From: Salmonella enterica subsp. arizonae | Lineage (GTDB): Bacteria; Pseudomonadota; Gammaproteobacteria; Enterobacterales; Enterobacteriaceae | Direction: 5' to 3' | Assembly: GCF_008692845.1 (NCBI RefSeq) | Contig: NZ_VXJW01000005.1 | Location: 124,001-188,000, forward strand | DNA length: 64,000 nt | Program-made: the position numbers and the translations under genes | Shown: one piece after another, positions 19,245 through 29,557 of the stretch | Position numbering within the stretch: position 1 is the stretch's first letter | Layout: the number at the start of each line of letters is the position of its first letter | The notes under the pieces: generated by a model | Database searches by the model: none | The model's input: the letters and a program-made list of their open reading frames with translations, nothing else | Told to the model about the DNA's origin: nothing

Positions 19245-20159
19245 ATGCGCTTGCCAATCATACTTGATACCGATCCGGGCATTGATGACGCGGCTGCTAT
19301 TACCGCCGCGCTGTTCACCCCTGAGCTTGATCTGCAACTGATAACCACCGTTGCCGGTAATGTCTCCGTTGAAAAAACGACCCGTAATGCGTTGCAACTC
19401 CTGCATTTCTGGAACAGCGATATCCCACTTGCCCAAGGCGCCGCTACGCCGTTACTGCGTCCGTTACGCGATGCGGCATATGTCCACGGCGAATCCGGCA
19501 TGGGTGGCTATGATTTTGTCGACCATCAGCGCCAACCGTTAGCGAAGCCTGCGTTTATCGCTATTCGGGATGCGCTGATGAACGCCCCGGAGCCCATGAC
19601 ACTGGTGGCGATTGGACCGTTGACCAATATTGCGTTGCTGTTGATGCACTATCCGGAGTGCGCATTTAACATTCGCCGTCTGGTGATGATGGGCGGTTCC
19701 GCAGGGCGTGGTAATTTTACGCCTAATGCTGAATTTAACATTGCTGTCGATCCGGAGGCCGCCGCCCACGTATTTCGTAGCGGCATAGAGATTGTGATGT
19801 GTGGGCTGGATGTCACGAATCAGGCGATGCTCTCGCCCGATTTTCTGGATAAACTGCCCGCGCTTAATCGTACCGGCAAGATGCTGCACGGCCTGTTCAA
19901 CCATTATCGCAGCGGTAGTAGGCGTACTGGTGTGCGGATGCACGATCTCTGCGCAATCGCCTGGCTGACGCGCCCGGAATTATTTATTCTTAAACCTTGC
20001 TTTGTGGCGGTGGAAACCCAGGGAGAATATACTGCAGGTACGACGGTCGTTGATATTGAGGGGCGGCTGGAAAGACCAGTAAACGTGCAGGTGGCGCTGG
20101 ACATTGATGTCGCTGGATTTCAGCAGTGGGCCGCAGACGCGCTGGCGCTGGCGCCGTGA
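19245..20159 (+). CDS. rihC: Ribonucleoside hydrolase RihC
   Basis: 304-residue non-specific ribonucleoside hydrolase that releases bases from purine and pyrimidine ribonucleosides. Start ATG 19245 ([10 protein letters not shown]), with GGAG 5 bases upstream, agrees with the E. coli protein; the ATG at 19206 lies in the terminator stem. The calcium-binding DTDPGIDD motif is at residues 8-15, and the MHDLCAIAW histidine is the expected catalytic acid. Confidence 0.97.
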   Translation: MRLPIILDTDPGIDDAAAITAALFTPELDLQLITTVAGNVSVEKTTRNALQLLHFWNSDIPLAQGAATPLLRPLRDAAYVHGESGMGGYDFVDHQRQPLAKPAFIAIRDALMNAPEPMTLVAIGPLTNIALLLMHYPECAFNIRRLVMMGGSAGRGNFTPNAEFNIAVDPEAAAHVFRSGIEIVMCGLDVTNQAMLSPDFLDKLPALNRTGKMLHGLFNHYRSGSRRTGVRMHDLCAIAWLTRPELFILKPCFVAVETQGEYTAGTTVVDIEGRLERPVNVQVALDIDVAGFQQWAADALALAP

Positions 20160-20177
20160 TCCCTCCGCTTATAACCT

Positions 20178-20213
20178 CATGACGCTACTTATTCCGTAAC
20201 GTCATGTCTTTTG
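20178..20213 (+). terminator. Probable terminator after rihC
   Basis: CATGACG / CGTCATG stem with a 15-base loop followed by TCTTTT. Weaker than the other terminators because of the loop and the imperfect T tract. Confidence 0.5.
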
Positions 20214-20320
20214 CTGATATTGCTTCCTGTTTATCATTTATTTCTAATTATCGGCGATTTTAGATGGCGGCCTGGTCAGAGGCTGGTTAATCTGAAAACG
20301 GTTTACATCATTTTATTTAA

Positions 20321-21157
<837 letters not shown>

Positions 21158-21208
21158 CGACTAAATACCTTCGTGATGTGGTTGTGGTAATCAAGATTAA
21201 TTGATTAC

Positions 21209-21243
21209 AAAGGGCAATATATTATTGCCCTTTTGTTTTTTGT
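21209..21243 (+). terminator. Terminator after dapB
   Basis: AAAGGGCAAT / ATTGCCCTTT, a 10-bp stem with a 5-base loop, followed by TGTTTTTT. Confidence 0.85.
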
Positions 21244-21252
21244 AGCATGCGG

Positions 21253-21978
21253 TTATTCAGTCAGATAAATAACGCCTTTCGCCATTAATGTTTCGACAGT
21301 TTCTTCGCTCACGACATGTTCTGCCGTTGTTTTCGTGTTAAGAATAGTCAGTTTAAATACATCCGTGGCAACAACGGTATTCATTGTGGTGCTTTGTACA
21401 AAATCATCCGCTCCGATGCTGTATTCTGCGAGAAAACCCTCGTTTTTATATAAACGATAGGTTTGAGTCGCGGCATCCGCAGTGGTCATTATGCCATATT
21501 GATAGTAGACATAATTACTGGATGCCCGATCCATATTGACCCACAGTGGGCGAGTAAATACGAAGGGCACCGCCACCATGTTAATATTATCGATAAACAG
21601 ACTTCCTGCGCCAATCTCACCCGGCGCGATAAAGCTGACAACGGCTTCGCCTGCTACCGCCTGTGTCGAAAACTCCAGCGATTCCGTGTGCCATTCATCT
21701 TGCGTAGTCATATTGATATCATGTTCAAAAAACGTCGTGGTTCTGTCTGTGGTCTGAACGATAATTTTTCCAACAAGGTTTCCCGTGATTAAAAAAGATA
21801 TCGCGTAAGTCATGAATGTCTCCAGCGTTACCGTCTGGCTTAAGGCGTTAGCGCTATCGATACGGCAAAAATGGTTGCTGTCATTTTCTTCTACTTCAAC
21901 CAGTGAGCCAATTTGCCATTGTTCTGTTAAACCATCCTCAAAGGAACCATCAATAATAATATTGTTAATCTCAGCCAT
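21253..21978 (-). CDS. Hypothetical protein, carbohydrate-binding-like fold (paralogue B)
   Basis: 241 residues, not recognised. The N-terminus (NNIIIDGSFEDGLTEQWQIG) and the spacing of beta-strand-like segments recall CBM4/9 or galactose-binding-like jelly-roll domains, residues about 5-135. A second region, about 137-241, begins FTRPLWVNMDRASSN and is conserved in the neighbour at 22041-22778. No signal peptide or membrane segment is visible, so it appears cytoplasmic or exported by an unusual route. Ribosome site is weak (GAGA). With its paralogue it is inserted between dapB and carA, where E. coli as I recall has no gene. Function unknown. Confidence 0.75.
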   Translation of the reverse strand: MAEINNIIIDGSFEDGLTEQWQIGSLVEVEENDSNHFCRIDSANALSQTVTLETFMTYAISFLITGNLVGKIIVQTTDRTTTFFEHDINMTTQDEWHTESLEFSTQAVAGEAVVSFIAPGEIGAGSLFIDNINMVAVPFVFTRPLWVNMDRASSNYVYYQYGIMTTADAATQTYRLYKNEGFLAEYSIGADDFVQSTTMNTVVATDVFKLTILNTKTTAEHVVSEETVETLMAKGVIYLTE

Positions 21979-22040
21979 GATATATCTCGTTTAAATAGAA
22001 TTAATAAAGTGCTTACTGATAAATGAATAAGCGTGGTGGG

Positions 22041-22778
22041 TTATTCAATATTGAACACGCCGCTTGCAGTAAGCTGTTCATAGGTGGTTTCACAGAGTAA
22101 ATACTCTTTCCCGGTAAGGCTGTTATAAGCGCGGAACTGGAATACATCGCCAGCAGCAAAGCTGGAATAGCCGCCGGTTTGGTTAAAGTCATCCGGACCA
22201 ACGGCATCCATCTGCGTGACGTAATTGCCATTACGATAAATGCGGTTAATTTGCCCTTCAGGCGCATCGGTACGGGTCATGACGTTCAACTGGAAAAAGT
22301 TACTGCTTGAACTGACGTTAGTCATATTCACCCACAGCGGCTTACTGTATTCAAAAGGCACCTCGACCAGGCTGATAAGATCGATATCCATTGGGGTGTT
22401 AGCGCTGTTCCACGGAACGGAAATCCTGAACGCGGTACGACCCGTATCAGCGCCGGTTGTGAAGACATATTCTTCCCTGTGCCATTCCGCATTTAAGTTA
22501 GCATTGATGTCAGAGATAAAAGAGGTATGGGTAGGATAAGTCTGGGAAATAGTGACGTTTCCCTTCGCCTCGCCTCTAACGGCGAGAGTCAGCCGATAGG
22601 TGGTTTCGGGCTCAATGGTAAAGTATTGCGTAATGGTATTGGTGGGTTCGATTCGACAAAAGTGGTTGTTTCCTGTCGCGCCATCTTCGATAAATATGGA
22701 TGACTGCGATGACAGTACCCAGCCATCAAACCCCTCTTCAAAACCGCCATCGATAATAATATTACTTTCAGTAGACAT
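22041..22778 (-). CDS. Hypothetical protein, carbohydrate-binding-like fold (paralogue A)
   Basis: 245 residues. Same architecture as the downstream gene: N-terminal SNIIIDGGFEEGFDGW...NHFCRI module resembling a CBM4/9-type jelly roll, then a C-terminal module starting FEYSKPLWVNMTNVSSSS. AAGGA lies 7 bases before the ATG, a better ribosome site than that of the second gene. The 62-base gap and shared strand suggest one transcript, produced by tandem duplication and long divergence. No catalytic motif is apparent, and no secretion signal. I do not recognise the family's role. Confidence 0.78.
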   Translation of the reverse strand: MSTESNIIIDGGFEEGFDGWVLSSQSSIFIEDGATGNNHFCRIEPTNTITQYFTIEPETTYRLTLAVRGEAKGNVTISQTYPTHTSFISDINANLNAEWHREEYVFTTGADTGRTAFRISVPWNSANTPMDIDLISLVEVPFEYSKPLWVNMTNVSSSSNFFQLNVMTRTDAPEGQINRIYRNGNYVTQMDAVGPDDFNQTGGYSSFAAGDVFQFRAYNSLTGKEYLLCETTYEQLTASGVFNIE

Positions 22779-23210
22779 GTTTTTTCCTTAAGTCATTGAA
22801 TTAAAAGAATGTGGTAAAGCGAACGAAAGCTATGATGGCCTGCCGGGAGGTAATGTTTTGTGAGGGAGATCACATTCATTTTTAAGGTGACGTCGTTTTA
22901 TCTGTTTTATTTCAATGGGTTATATTTTTTACGCTGTAGTGAGGCTGGTTATGATCCAACCGTATGCGCTTGTCTTAAATAAAAAGAGCTTATATGTGCA
23001 TTTTATGGTTTTAAGTCTTAAAAGGTTGTATTAACTTGTTTTTTTTATGGCTTTATAATTGTTTTATTTTATTATTTGTTTTTTTAATTAATTGATTTTT
23101 AAGTTATTTTTCACATAAGCTTGATTGATTTTGTTTTTTTATTAATTTATTTGATATAAGCGCTATTAAATTGATTTTTGTTGTTGTTTTTTGTTGGTTT
23201 AATGTGAAAT

Positions 23211-23226
23211 TTGACCATTTGGTCCA
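23211..23226 (+). promoter_or_regulatory. RutR operator upstream of carA
   Basis: TTGACCATTTGGTCCA matches the RutR consensus TTGACCA-NN-TGGTCAA in 15 of 16 positions. RutR controls E. coli carAB P1 in response to uracil/thymine, so the position fits. Confidence 0.8.
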
Positions 23227-23266
23227 CTTTTTATCATGCCATACAATTTTTTGTGAACTCAAGGAA

Positions 23267-23282
23267 GAGAAAGCGTTTTCTA
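23267..23282 (+). promoter_or_regulatory. Putative PurR operator upstream of carA
   Basis: GAGAAAGCGTTTTCTA is a near-palindrome (AGAAAGC/GTTTTCT) like a PurR box. It lies about 50 bases upstream of the P1 -10 element, in the region where PurR is known to act on E. coli carAB. Confidence 0.6.
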
Positions 23283-23328
23283 TCGTCACTTAGTTGATCT
23301 TTTTGCCTGTTAAACCGAATAACTTCCT

Positions 23329-23334
23329 TATAAT
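23329..23334 (+). promoter_or_regulatory. carA P1 -10 element
   Basis: A perfect TATAAT in the sequence CTTCCTTATAATGTACAA, 168 bases before the carA start. The -35 is poor. It corresponds to the distal, pyrimidine-responsive P1 promoter known from E. coli. Confidence 0.65.
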
Positions 23335-23453
23335 GTACAAAATAACATAAAAAACACCCTCTTTAAGTTGACTTTTATCCGGCTTAACTTCAGAATGCCG
23401 CCGTTTGCCAGAAATCCATGGGTAAGCAAATTTGCATTGCTTCATACTGACTG

Positions 23454-23492
23454 AATGAATTAATATGCAAATAAAGTGAGTGAATATTCTCT
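23454..23492 (+). promoter_or_regulatory. Tandem ARG boxes over carA P2
   Basis: Two 18-bp ArgR boxes, 23454-23471 (TGAAT-TAAT-ATGCA core) and 23475-23492 (TGAGT-GAAT-ATTCT core), separated by 3 bp, the usual ArgR arrangement. They overlap the proximal P2 promoter just before the carA ribosome-binding site. Confidence 0.85.
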
Positions 23493-23502
23493 GGAGGGTG
23501 TT

Positions 23503-24651
23503 TTGATTAAGTCAGCGCTATTGGTTCTGGAAGACGGAACCCAGTTTCACGGTCGGGCCATTGGGGCAACAGGTTCGGCGGTTGGGGAAGTCGTTTTCAA
23601 TACTTCAATGACCGGTTATCAAGAAATCCTCACTGATCCTTCCTATTCCCGCCAAATCGTCACTCTTACTTATCCCCATATTGGTAATGTCGGCACCAAT
23701 GAAGCCGATGAAGAATCTTCTCAGGTTCATGCGCAAGGTTTAGTGATTCGCGATCTGCCGCTGATTGCCAGTAACTTCCGTAACACAGAAGACCTCTCTT
23801 CTTACCTCAAACGCCATAACATTGTGGCGATTGCTGATATTGATACCCGCAAGCTGACCCGACTGCTGCGTGAGAAAGGCGCACAGAACGGCTGCATCAT
23901 TGCCGGCGATAACCCGGATGCGAAGCTGGCGCTGGAAAAAGCGAAAGCATTTCCTGGACTTAACGGTATGGATCTGGCGAAAGAGGTGACCACTGCGGAA
24001 GCCTACCGCTGGACGCAGGCGAGCTGGACGCTGAAAGACGGTTTACCGGAAGCGAAATCTGAGGATGACCTGCCGTTCCATGTGGTGGCCTATGATTTCG
24101 GCGCAAAACGCAACATTCTGCGTATGCTGGTGGACCGCGGCTGCCGCCTGACGGTGGTTCCGGCGCAAACCTCTGCCGACGAGGTGCTGAAGATGAACCC
24201 GGACGGTATCTTTCTCTCCAATGGCCCTGGCGACCCGGCGCCGTGCGACTACGCCATTCACGCCATTCAGAAATTCCTTGAAACCGAGATTCCGCTATTT
24301 GGCATCTGCCTTGGGCATCAGTTGCTGGCGCTGGCTAGCGGGGCGAAGACCGTCAAGATGAAGTTCGGCCATCACGGCGGCAACCATCCGGTAAAAGATA
24401 TGGACCGAAACGTGGTGATGATTACTGCGCAAAACCACGGCTTTGCGGTGGATGAGGCGACGCTGCCCGCCAACCTTCGCGTGACCCATAAATCCCTGTT
24501 CGACGGCACCCTGCAAGGGATTCATCGTACCGATAAACCAGCGTTCAGTTTTCAGGGGCACCCGGAAGCGAGCCCTGGTCCGCACGACGCCGCGCCGTTA
24601 TTCGACCACTTTATCGAGCTTATCGCGCAATACCGTAAAATCGCTAAGTAA
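23503..24651 (+). CDS. carA: Carbamoyl-phosphate synthase small subunit
   Basis: 382 residues ([17 protein letters not shown]), identical in length to E. coli CarA. It starts with TTG at 23503, preceded by CTGGAGGG; the upstream ATG-like start at 23476 falls within the ARG boxes. It is the glutamine amidotransferase subunit that supplies ammonia to CarB. Class I GATase triad: Cys of [10 protein letters not shown], His and Glu of [10 protein letters not shown]. First gene of carAB, feeding arginine and pyrimidine synthesis. Confidence 0.98.
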   Translation: MIKSALLVLEDGTQFHGRAIGATGSAVGEVVFNTSMTGYQEILTDPSYSRQIVTLTYPHIGNVGTNEADEESSQVHAQGLVIRDLPLIASNFRNTEDLSSYLKRHNIVAIADIDTRKLTRLLREKGAQNGCIIAGDNPDAKLALEKAKAFPGLNGMDLAKEVTTAEAYRWTQASWTLKDGLPEAKSEDDLPFHVVAYDFGAKRNILRMLVDRGCRLTVVPAQTSADEVLKMNPDGIFLSNGPGDPAPCDYAIHAIQKFLETEIPLFGICLGHQLLALASGAKTVKMKFGHHGGNHPVKDMDRNVVMITAQNHGFAVDEATLPANLRVTHKSLFDGTLQGIHRTDKPAFSFQGHPEASPGPHDAAPLFDHFIELIAQYRKIAK

Positions 24652-24668
24652 TCAGGAGTATTAAGACA

Positions 24669-27600
24669 ATGCCAAAACGTACAGATATAAAAAGCATCCT
24701 GATTCTGGGCGCGGGCCCGATTGTTATCGGTCAGGCATGTGAGTTTGACTACTCCGGCGCTCAGGCATGTAAAGCGCTGCGCGAAGAGGGGTATCGCGTT
24801 ATCCTGGTGAACTCCAACCCGGCCACCATCATGACCGACCCGGAAATGGCCGATGCCACCTACATTGAGCCGATTCACTGGGAAGTGGTGCGCAAAATCA
24901 TCGAAAAAGAGCGTCCGGACGCGGTGCTGCCGACGATGGGCGGTCAGACGGCGCTGAACTGCGCGCTGGAGCTGGAGCGTCAGGGCGTACTTAAAGCGTT
25001 CGGCGTGACCATGATTGGCGCGACCGCCGACGCGATTGATAAAGCCGAAGATCGTCGTCGTTTCGATATCGCGATGAAAAAGATCGGCCTTGAAACGGCG
25101 CGTTCCGGTATCGCGCATACGATGGAAGAGGCGCTGGCTGTGGCGGCTGACGTTGGCTATCCGTGCATCATCCGCCCGTCTTTTACCATGGGCGGCACTG
25201 GCGGCGGTATCGCTTATAACCGTGAAGAATTTGAAGAAATTTGCGCCCGTGGCCTGGATCTTTCCCCAACCAACGAGCTGCTGATTGATGAATCGCTCAT
25301 CGGCTGGAAAGAGTACGAGATGGAAGTGGTGCGTGATAAAAACGACAACTGCATCATCGTCTGCTCTATCGAAAACTTCGATGCGATGGGCATCCACACC
25401 GGTGACTCCATTACCGTGGCGCCGGCGCAGACCCTGACCGATAAAGAATATCAAATCATGCGTAATGCCTCGATGGCGGTACTGCGTGAAATAGGCGTCG
25501 AAACTGGCGGTTCCAACGTCCAGTTCGCCGTGAACCCGAAAAACGGTCGCCTGATTGTTATCGAGATGAACCCGCGCGTCTCGCGCTCTTCGGCGCTGGC
25601 CTCGAAGGCTACCGGCTTCCCGATTGCTAAGGTTGCCGCGAAACTGGCGGTGGGTTACACCCTCGACGAGCTGATGAACGACATCACTGGTGGTCGCACG
25701 CCAGCCTCCTTCGAACCGTCCATCGACTACGTGGTGACTAAGATTCCTCGCTTCAACTTTGAGAAGTTTGCTGGCGCTAACGATCGTCTGACCACCCAAA
25801 TGAAATCGGTCGGCGAAGTGATGGCGATTGGCCGCACGCAGCAGGAATCGCTGCAAAAAGCGCTGCGCGGCCTGGAAGTAGGCGCCACGGGTTTCGACCC
25901 GAAAGTGAGTCTCGATGACCCGGAAGCGTTGACCAAAATCCGCCGCGAGTTGAAAGATGCTGGCGCCGAGCGTATCTGGTACATCGCCGATGCCTTCCGT
26001 GCGGGCCTGTCCGTCGATGGCGTGTTTAACCTGACCAACATCGACCGCTGGTTCCTGGTGCAAATTGAAGAGCTGGTGCGCCTGGAAGAGAAAGTGGCGG
26101 AAGTGGGCATTAACGGCCTCGACGCTGACTTCCTGCGTCACCTGAAGCGTAAAGGCTTTGCCGATGCGCGTCTGGCGAAGCTTGCGGGCGTTCGCGAAGC
26201 GGAAATCCGCAAGCTGCGCGACCAGTTTGACCTGCACCCGGTCTACAAGCGCGTGGATACCTGCGCGGCGGAGTTCGCCACCGACACCGCCTATATGTAC
26301 TCTACCTATGAAGACGAGTGCGAATCCAACCCGTCCGTTGACCGCGACAAAATTATGGTGCTCGGCGGCGGCCCGAACCGTATCGGCCAGGGTATTGAAT
26401 TCGACTACTGCTGCGTACACGCCTCGCTGGCGCTGCGCGAAGACGGTTACGAGACCATTATGGTCAACTGTAACCCGGAAACTGTCTCTACCGACTATGA
26501 CACATCTGACCGTCTGTACTTCGAGCCGGTAACGTTGGAAGACGTGCTGGGAATCGTGCGCATCGAGAAGCCGAAAGGCGTTATCGTGCAGTACGGCGGG
26601 CAGACTCCGCTGAAGCTAGCGCGCGCACTGGAAGACGCTGGCGTACCGGTTATCGGTACCAGCCCGGATGCTATCGACCGTGCGGAAGACCGCGAACGCT
26701 TCCAGCACGCGGTTGACCGTCTGAAGCTGAAGCAGCCAGCCAATGCTACCGTTACCGCAATTGAGCAAGCGGTAGAGAAGGCGAAAGAGATTGGCTATCC
26801 GTTGGTTGTACGTCCGTCCTACGTGCTGGGCGGTCGGGCGATGGAAATCGTCTATGACGAAGCGGACCTGCGCCGTTACTTCCAGACGGCGGTCAGCGTC
26901 TCTAACGATGCGCCGGTATTGCTCGATCACTTCCTGGATGATGCGGTAGAAGTCGATGTGGATGCCATCTGCGACGGCGAAATGGTGCTGATTGGCGGCA
27001 TCATGGAGCATATTGAGCAGGCGGGCGTACACTCTGGCGACTCAGCCTGTTCACTGCCGGCCTACACACTGAGCCAGGAAATTCAGGACGTGATGCGCCA
27101 GCAGGTGCAGAAGCTGGCTTTTGAGCTGCAGGTGCGCGGTCTGATGAACGTGCAGTTTGCGGTGAAAGACAACGAAGTCTACCTGATTGAAGTGAACCCT
27201 CGTGCGGCGCGTACCGTACCGTTCGTCTCCAAAGCCACCGGCGTGCCGCTGGCGAAAGTGGCAGCGCGCGTGATGGCGGGCAAAACGCTTACTGCGCAGG
27301 GCATCACCAAAGAGGTTATTCCGCCGTACTACTCGGTGAAAGAAGTGGTGCTGCCATTCAATAAGTTCCCTGGCGTTGACCCGCTGTTAGGGCCAGAAAT
27401 GCGCTCAACCGGAGAAGTGATGGGGGTGGGCCGCACCTTTGCGGAAGCGTTTGCTAAAGCGCAACTGGGTAGCAATTCCACAATGAAGAAATCGGGCCGT
27501 GCGCTGCTCTCTGTACGTGAAGGCGACAAAGAGCGTGTGGTGGATCTCGCCGCTAAACTGCTGAAACAGGGCTTTGAGCTGGATGCCACTCACGGAACGG

Positions 27601-27893
27601 CCATTGTGCTGGGAGAAGCGGGGATTAATCCTCGTCTGGTGAACAAGGTGCATGAAGGTCGCCCGCACATTCAGGACCGTATCAAGAATGGCGAATACAC
27701 CTACATTATCAATACTACCGCAGGTCGCCGGGCGATTGAAGACTCAAGGGTGATTCGTCGTAGCGCGCTACAGTATAAAGTGCATTATGACACCACGCTG
27801 AACGGCGGTTTTGCGACGGCGATGGCGCTCAATGCGGACGCAACTGAGAAAGTTATCTCAGTGCAGGAGATGCACGCGCAAATCCAGAAATAA
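24669..27893 (+). CDS. carB: Carbamoyl-phosphate synthase large subunit
   Basis: 1074 residues, 17 bases after carA. It makes carbamoyl phosphate from bicarbonate, ammonia and two ATP. Two ATP-grasp halves are visible as internal repeats: first half with [20 protein letters not shown] and [12 protein letters not shown], second half with [20 protein letters not shown] and [12 protein letters not shown]. The C-terminal MGS-like allosteric domain (about residue 935 on) binds UMP, IMP and ornithine. A long ORF on the opposite strand here is a codon-bias shadow. Confidence 0.99.
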   Translation: MPKRTDIKSILILGAGPIVIGQACEFDYSGAQACKALREEGYRVILVNSNPATIMTDPEMADATYIEPIHWEVVRKIIEKERPDAVLPTMGGQTALNCALELERQGVLKAFGVTMIGATADAIDKAEDRRRFDIAMKKIGLETARSGIAHTMEEALAVAADVGYPCIIRPSFTMGGTGGGIAYNREEFEEICARGLDLSPTNELLIDESLIGWKEYEMEVVRDKNDNCIIVCSIENFDAMGIHTGDSITVAPAQTLTDKEYQIMRNASMAVLREIGVETGGSNVQFAVNPKNGRLIVIEMNPRVSRSSALASKATGFPIAKVAAKLAVGYTLDELMNDITGGRTPASFEPSIDYVVTKIPRFNFEKFAGANDRLTTQMKSVGEVMAIGRTQQESLQKALRGLEVGATGFDPKVSLDDPEALTKIRRELKDAGAERIWYIADAFRAGLSVDGVFNLTNIDRWFLVQIEELVRLEEKVAEVGINGLDADFLRHLKRKGFADARLAKLAGVREAEIRKLRDQFDLHPVYKRVDTCAAEFATDTAYMYSTYEDECESNPSVDRDKIMVLGGGPNRIGQGIEFDYCCVHASLALREDGYETIMVNCNPETVSTDYDTSDRLYFEPVTLEDVLGIVRIEKPKGVIVQYGGQTPLKLARALEDAGVPVIGTSPDAIDRAEDRERFQHAVDRLKLKQPANATVTAIEQAVEKAKEIGYPLVVRPSYVLGGRAMEIVYDEADLRRYFQTAVSVSNDAPVLLDHFLDDAVEVDVDAICDGEMVLIGGIMEHIEQAGVHSGDSACSLPAYTLSQEIQDVMRQQVQKLAFELQVRGLMNVQFAVKDNEVYLIEVNPRAARTVPFVSKATGVPLAKVAARVMAGKTLTAQGITKEVIPPYYSVKEVVLPFNKFPGVDPLLGPEMRSTGEVMGVGRTFAEAFAKAQLGSNSTMKKSGRALLSVREGDKERVVDLAAKLLKQGFELDATHGTAIVLGEAGINPRLVNKVHEGRPHIQDRIKNGEYTYIINTTAGRRAIEDSRVIRRSALQYKVHYDTTLNGGFATAMALNADATEKVISVQEMHAQIQK

Positions 27894-27942
27894 CGTGTGA
27901 CCCATAGGGCCATCGCCAGAAAGTATCCATTATCGCTTGTTT

Positions 27943-27973
27943 AAACGGTTCCTGAAAGGGAACCGTTTTTTTT
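27943..27973 (+). terminator. Terminator after carB
   Basis: AACGGTTCC / GGAACCGTT stem with a short TGAAAG-type loop followed by a run of T residues. Confidence 0.85.
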
Positions 27974-28175
27974 ACATTATCAGGTAATTCCTGGCCAAAG
28001 GTATTTCGTTAACCGCATTTTCAATCTTATAAGCAAGATTTTGCTCACACTAATTGACTGTTAAGTTGCATACTATTCCCCTATATCCACATTTTTAAAA
28101 TGGTTAATTAGGTGATTTAGAGGTTGCCGAAATAAGCCGTAGCGAGATTTTTTAATTTGTAAAAATGGTGTACTT

Positions 28176-28571
28176 ATGAGTAAAGAATATGTTGAAAAGC
28201 CACTTTATTTGTTAATTGCTGATTGGGTAATGGCGGAGAACCGTTGGGTGAGCGCTAAAGAGATTGCTAAGCAATTTAATATGGACCACTGCAAGGCGAT
28301 AAACACGGTTTCTTATATTCTTTCAGAAGTGGGAGAAATAAACTGCGAAACTAAAACCATTCCTAATCAACTCGAAGGGCGAGGCTGCCAGTGTCAGCGT
28401 CTGGTGCGTATTAAAAGTATTGATTCGCAGCTGTATGCGCGCATTGGAAATAGCGCCCGGGAAAAGATGGCTGGGGCAGGAAAAACGCCACATATGACGA
28501 CAGTTCCGCCGACGGAGCTTAACCGGGAGCAAAAGTGGCAAATGATGCTGTCAAAAAGTATGCGTCGTTAG
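28176..28571 (+). CDS. caiF: Carnitine operon activator CaiF
   Basis: 131 residues, the same length as E. coli CaiF and ending in the same NREQKWQMMLSKSMRR. It activates the divergent cai and fix operons when carnitine is present under anaerobiosis; in E. coli its own expression needs CRP and FNR. An N-terminal helix-turn-helix lies about residues 20-50 (VSAKEIAKQFNMDHCKAINTVS) and a GRGCQCQR cysteine pair follows. Its targets are the operators at 39009-39136. Confidence 0.97.
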   Translation: MSKEYVEKPLYLLIADWVMAENRWVSAKEIAKQFNMDHCKAINTVSYILSEVGEINCETKTIPNQLEGRGCQCQRLVRIKSIDSQLYARIGNSAREKMAGAGKTPHMTTVPPTELNREQKWQMMLSKSMRR

Positions 28572-28615
28572 GCCGTATAAGGCCCATGTCGGGTAATCTT
28601 TGAATAAAACTGTTT

Positions 28616-28645
28616 CGGACAGGCGTATCAACATACGTCTGTCCG
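28616..28645. repeat. Hairpin downstream of caiF
   Basis: A 13-bp stem with one G-T wobble, arms 28616-28628 and 28633-28645, loop CAAC. It lacks a T-run on either strand, so it is not a classical terminator; it may protect the caiF 3' end. Confidence 0.6.
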
Positions 28646-28803
28646 GGAAAAGTCCACACTCCCGCTTTCTCCACTGCGCTATCCGCTTATATGACGTTAC
28701 ACTCATCGGTATTTCTCTGAACAAAGGCTCAACATTTCCGGGAAAAAAACGTATCGCAGGGCATTTATCCTTATGATTAGGCATAAGGAACAGGACCTCT
28801 GTG

Positions 28804-28839
28804 ATGAAAATGAAAATGAAAATGAAAATGAAAATGAAA
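28804..28839 (+). repeat. (ATGAAA)6 simple sequence repeat
   Basis: Six uninterrupted copies of a 6-base unit, a candidate for slipped-strand variation. Being a multiple of three it alters N-terminal length, not frame. Confidence 0.95.
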
Positions 28840-29250
28840 ATGATAACACTTTATTTGTCTGCGCTATTTTCCGCCGCATCCTTTGCTACGGAGATAAACG
28901 CTTGCAAAGACCTGATCGGAACATGGGAAACCACAGCAGATAACCCGCCTTATACCATGACAATATTGCCGCCAGTAGAAACCTGCGGGCAAGAATGTGT
29001 GAAACTGAACGTGCAGTATGAACTTGACGTGACTCACCGCAACGCGCTTTATTGCCATGAAGGACTGGAGGGCGTAAAAGGGCAGGGACCAATGGTGATA
29101 GCATTTGAAGGGGCATATGGTGGACACGCTATCGGAACCTATAACCGACAGTTGCAATTACTTTGGGCGGGCGTAATACCAAAAGATAAGCAGGGAAAGT
29201 GGATAACGAAAATGGACAATTACTGGTTCAAACAGGTGAAAGCGCACTAA
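28804..29250 (+). CDS. Small secreted protein with in-frame hexanucleotide repeat at its start
   Basis: About 148 residues; not recognised. The ORF opens with six perfect ATGAAA units (28804-28839) then ATG ATA, giving a (Met-Lys)6-Met leader and seven in-frame ATG codons; AGGA lies 8 bases before the first. A signal peptide core follows (ITLYLSALFSAASFA) with cleavage before TEINA. The mature part has four cysteines (INACKD, ETCGQEC, LYCHEG) and a LIGTWETTADNPPYT start reminiscent of lipocalin-like or surface proteins. Gain or loss of a repeat unit would keep frame but change positive charge of the signal peptide or the start used. Located next to caiF in a region absent from E. coli as I recall it. 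Confidence 0.8.
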   Translation: MKMKMKMKMKMKMITLYLSALFSAASFATEINACKDLIGTWETTADNPPYTMTILPPVETCGQECVKLNVQYELDVTHRNALYCHEGLEGVKGQGPMVIAFEGAYGGHAIGTYNRQLQLLWAGVIPKDKQGKWITKMDNYWFKQVKAH

Positions 29251-29348
29251 ATATTACTTTAAAACAAGTTCCGGAAAACTATCTTTCTGTCAAGAGACTC
29301 ACTGCCTGCTCGTTTTACTGGCTTACCTGCTTCAGATAAGATTTTAAT

Positions 29349-29385
29349 AAAAAAGGAGGGCCGGCATCTCTTTCCAGACGGCCCT
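29349..29385 (-). terminator. Leftward terminator
   Basis: Read on the minus strand: AGGGCCG, a 15-base loop, CGGCCCT, CC, then six T. It follows the small ORF at 29435-29557, supporting a leftward transcript there. Confidence 0.65.
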
Positions 29386-29434
29386 GAGCGGATTGTGACA
29401 CAACATGGCACCTTGCCGGCGCTCTCTTATTGTT

Positions 29435-29557
29435 TCATGCGTGTGCCATCGCTATGGCGCAATCAGAGCATTGTGATTTTGCTGCATCTTTATAAACGTC
29501 GGCAACGGCTTCAAAATTTGGGCCATGCTCGCGCGTAGCGATAATATGTTTTTTCAT
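29435..29557 (-). CDS. Candidate 40-residue small protein
   Basis: ATG at 29557 to TGA at 29435. Starts MKKHIIATREHGPNFEAVAD and ends with a CxxC pair (QCSDCAIAMAHA). Codon choice looks genic, and a rho-independent terminator lies 50 bases downstream on the same strand. Against it: no good ribosome-binding site, and I do not recognise the sequence. The transcript could instead be a small RNA. Confidence 0.4.
   Translation of the reverse strand: MKKHIIATREHGPNFEAVADVYKDAAKSQCSDCAIAMAHA

Larger units (their letters stand above)
22779..23502. promoter_or_regulatory. AT-rich carA upstream control region
   Basis: About 720 bases without a credible gene and very AT-rich from 22920 to 23200. The right part holds the carAB regulatory sites listed separately; the left part must include the leftward promoter of the paralogue pair. 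Confidence 0.7.

Noticed and set aside
22920-23289. Small minus-strand ORF in the AT-rich carA upstream region (23104-23289)
   Set aside because: Lysine/asparagine-rich translation typical of AT-rich non-coding DNA, and it overlaps the RutR and PurR sites.
24552-26420. Long 622-codon open frame on the minus strand opposite carB
   Set aside because: It is a mirror of the strong codon bias of carB, extends across the carA end, and has low-complexity His/Arg-rich content with no family resemblance.
28804-28839. Hexamer repeat considered as an on/off phase-variation switch
   Set aside because: The unit is six bases, so slippage keeps the frame; only start choice and leader length can vary.
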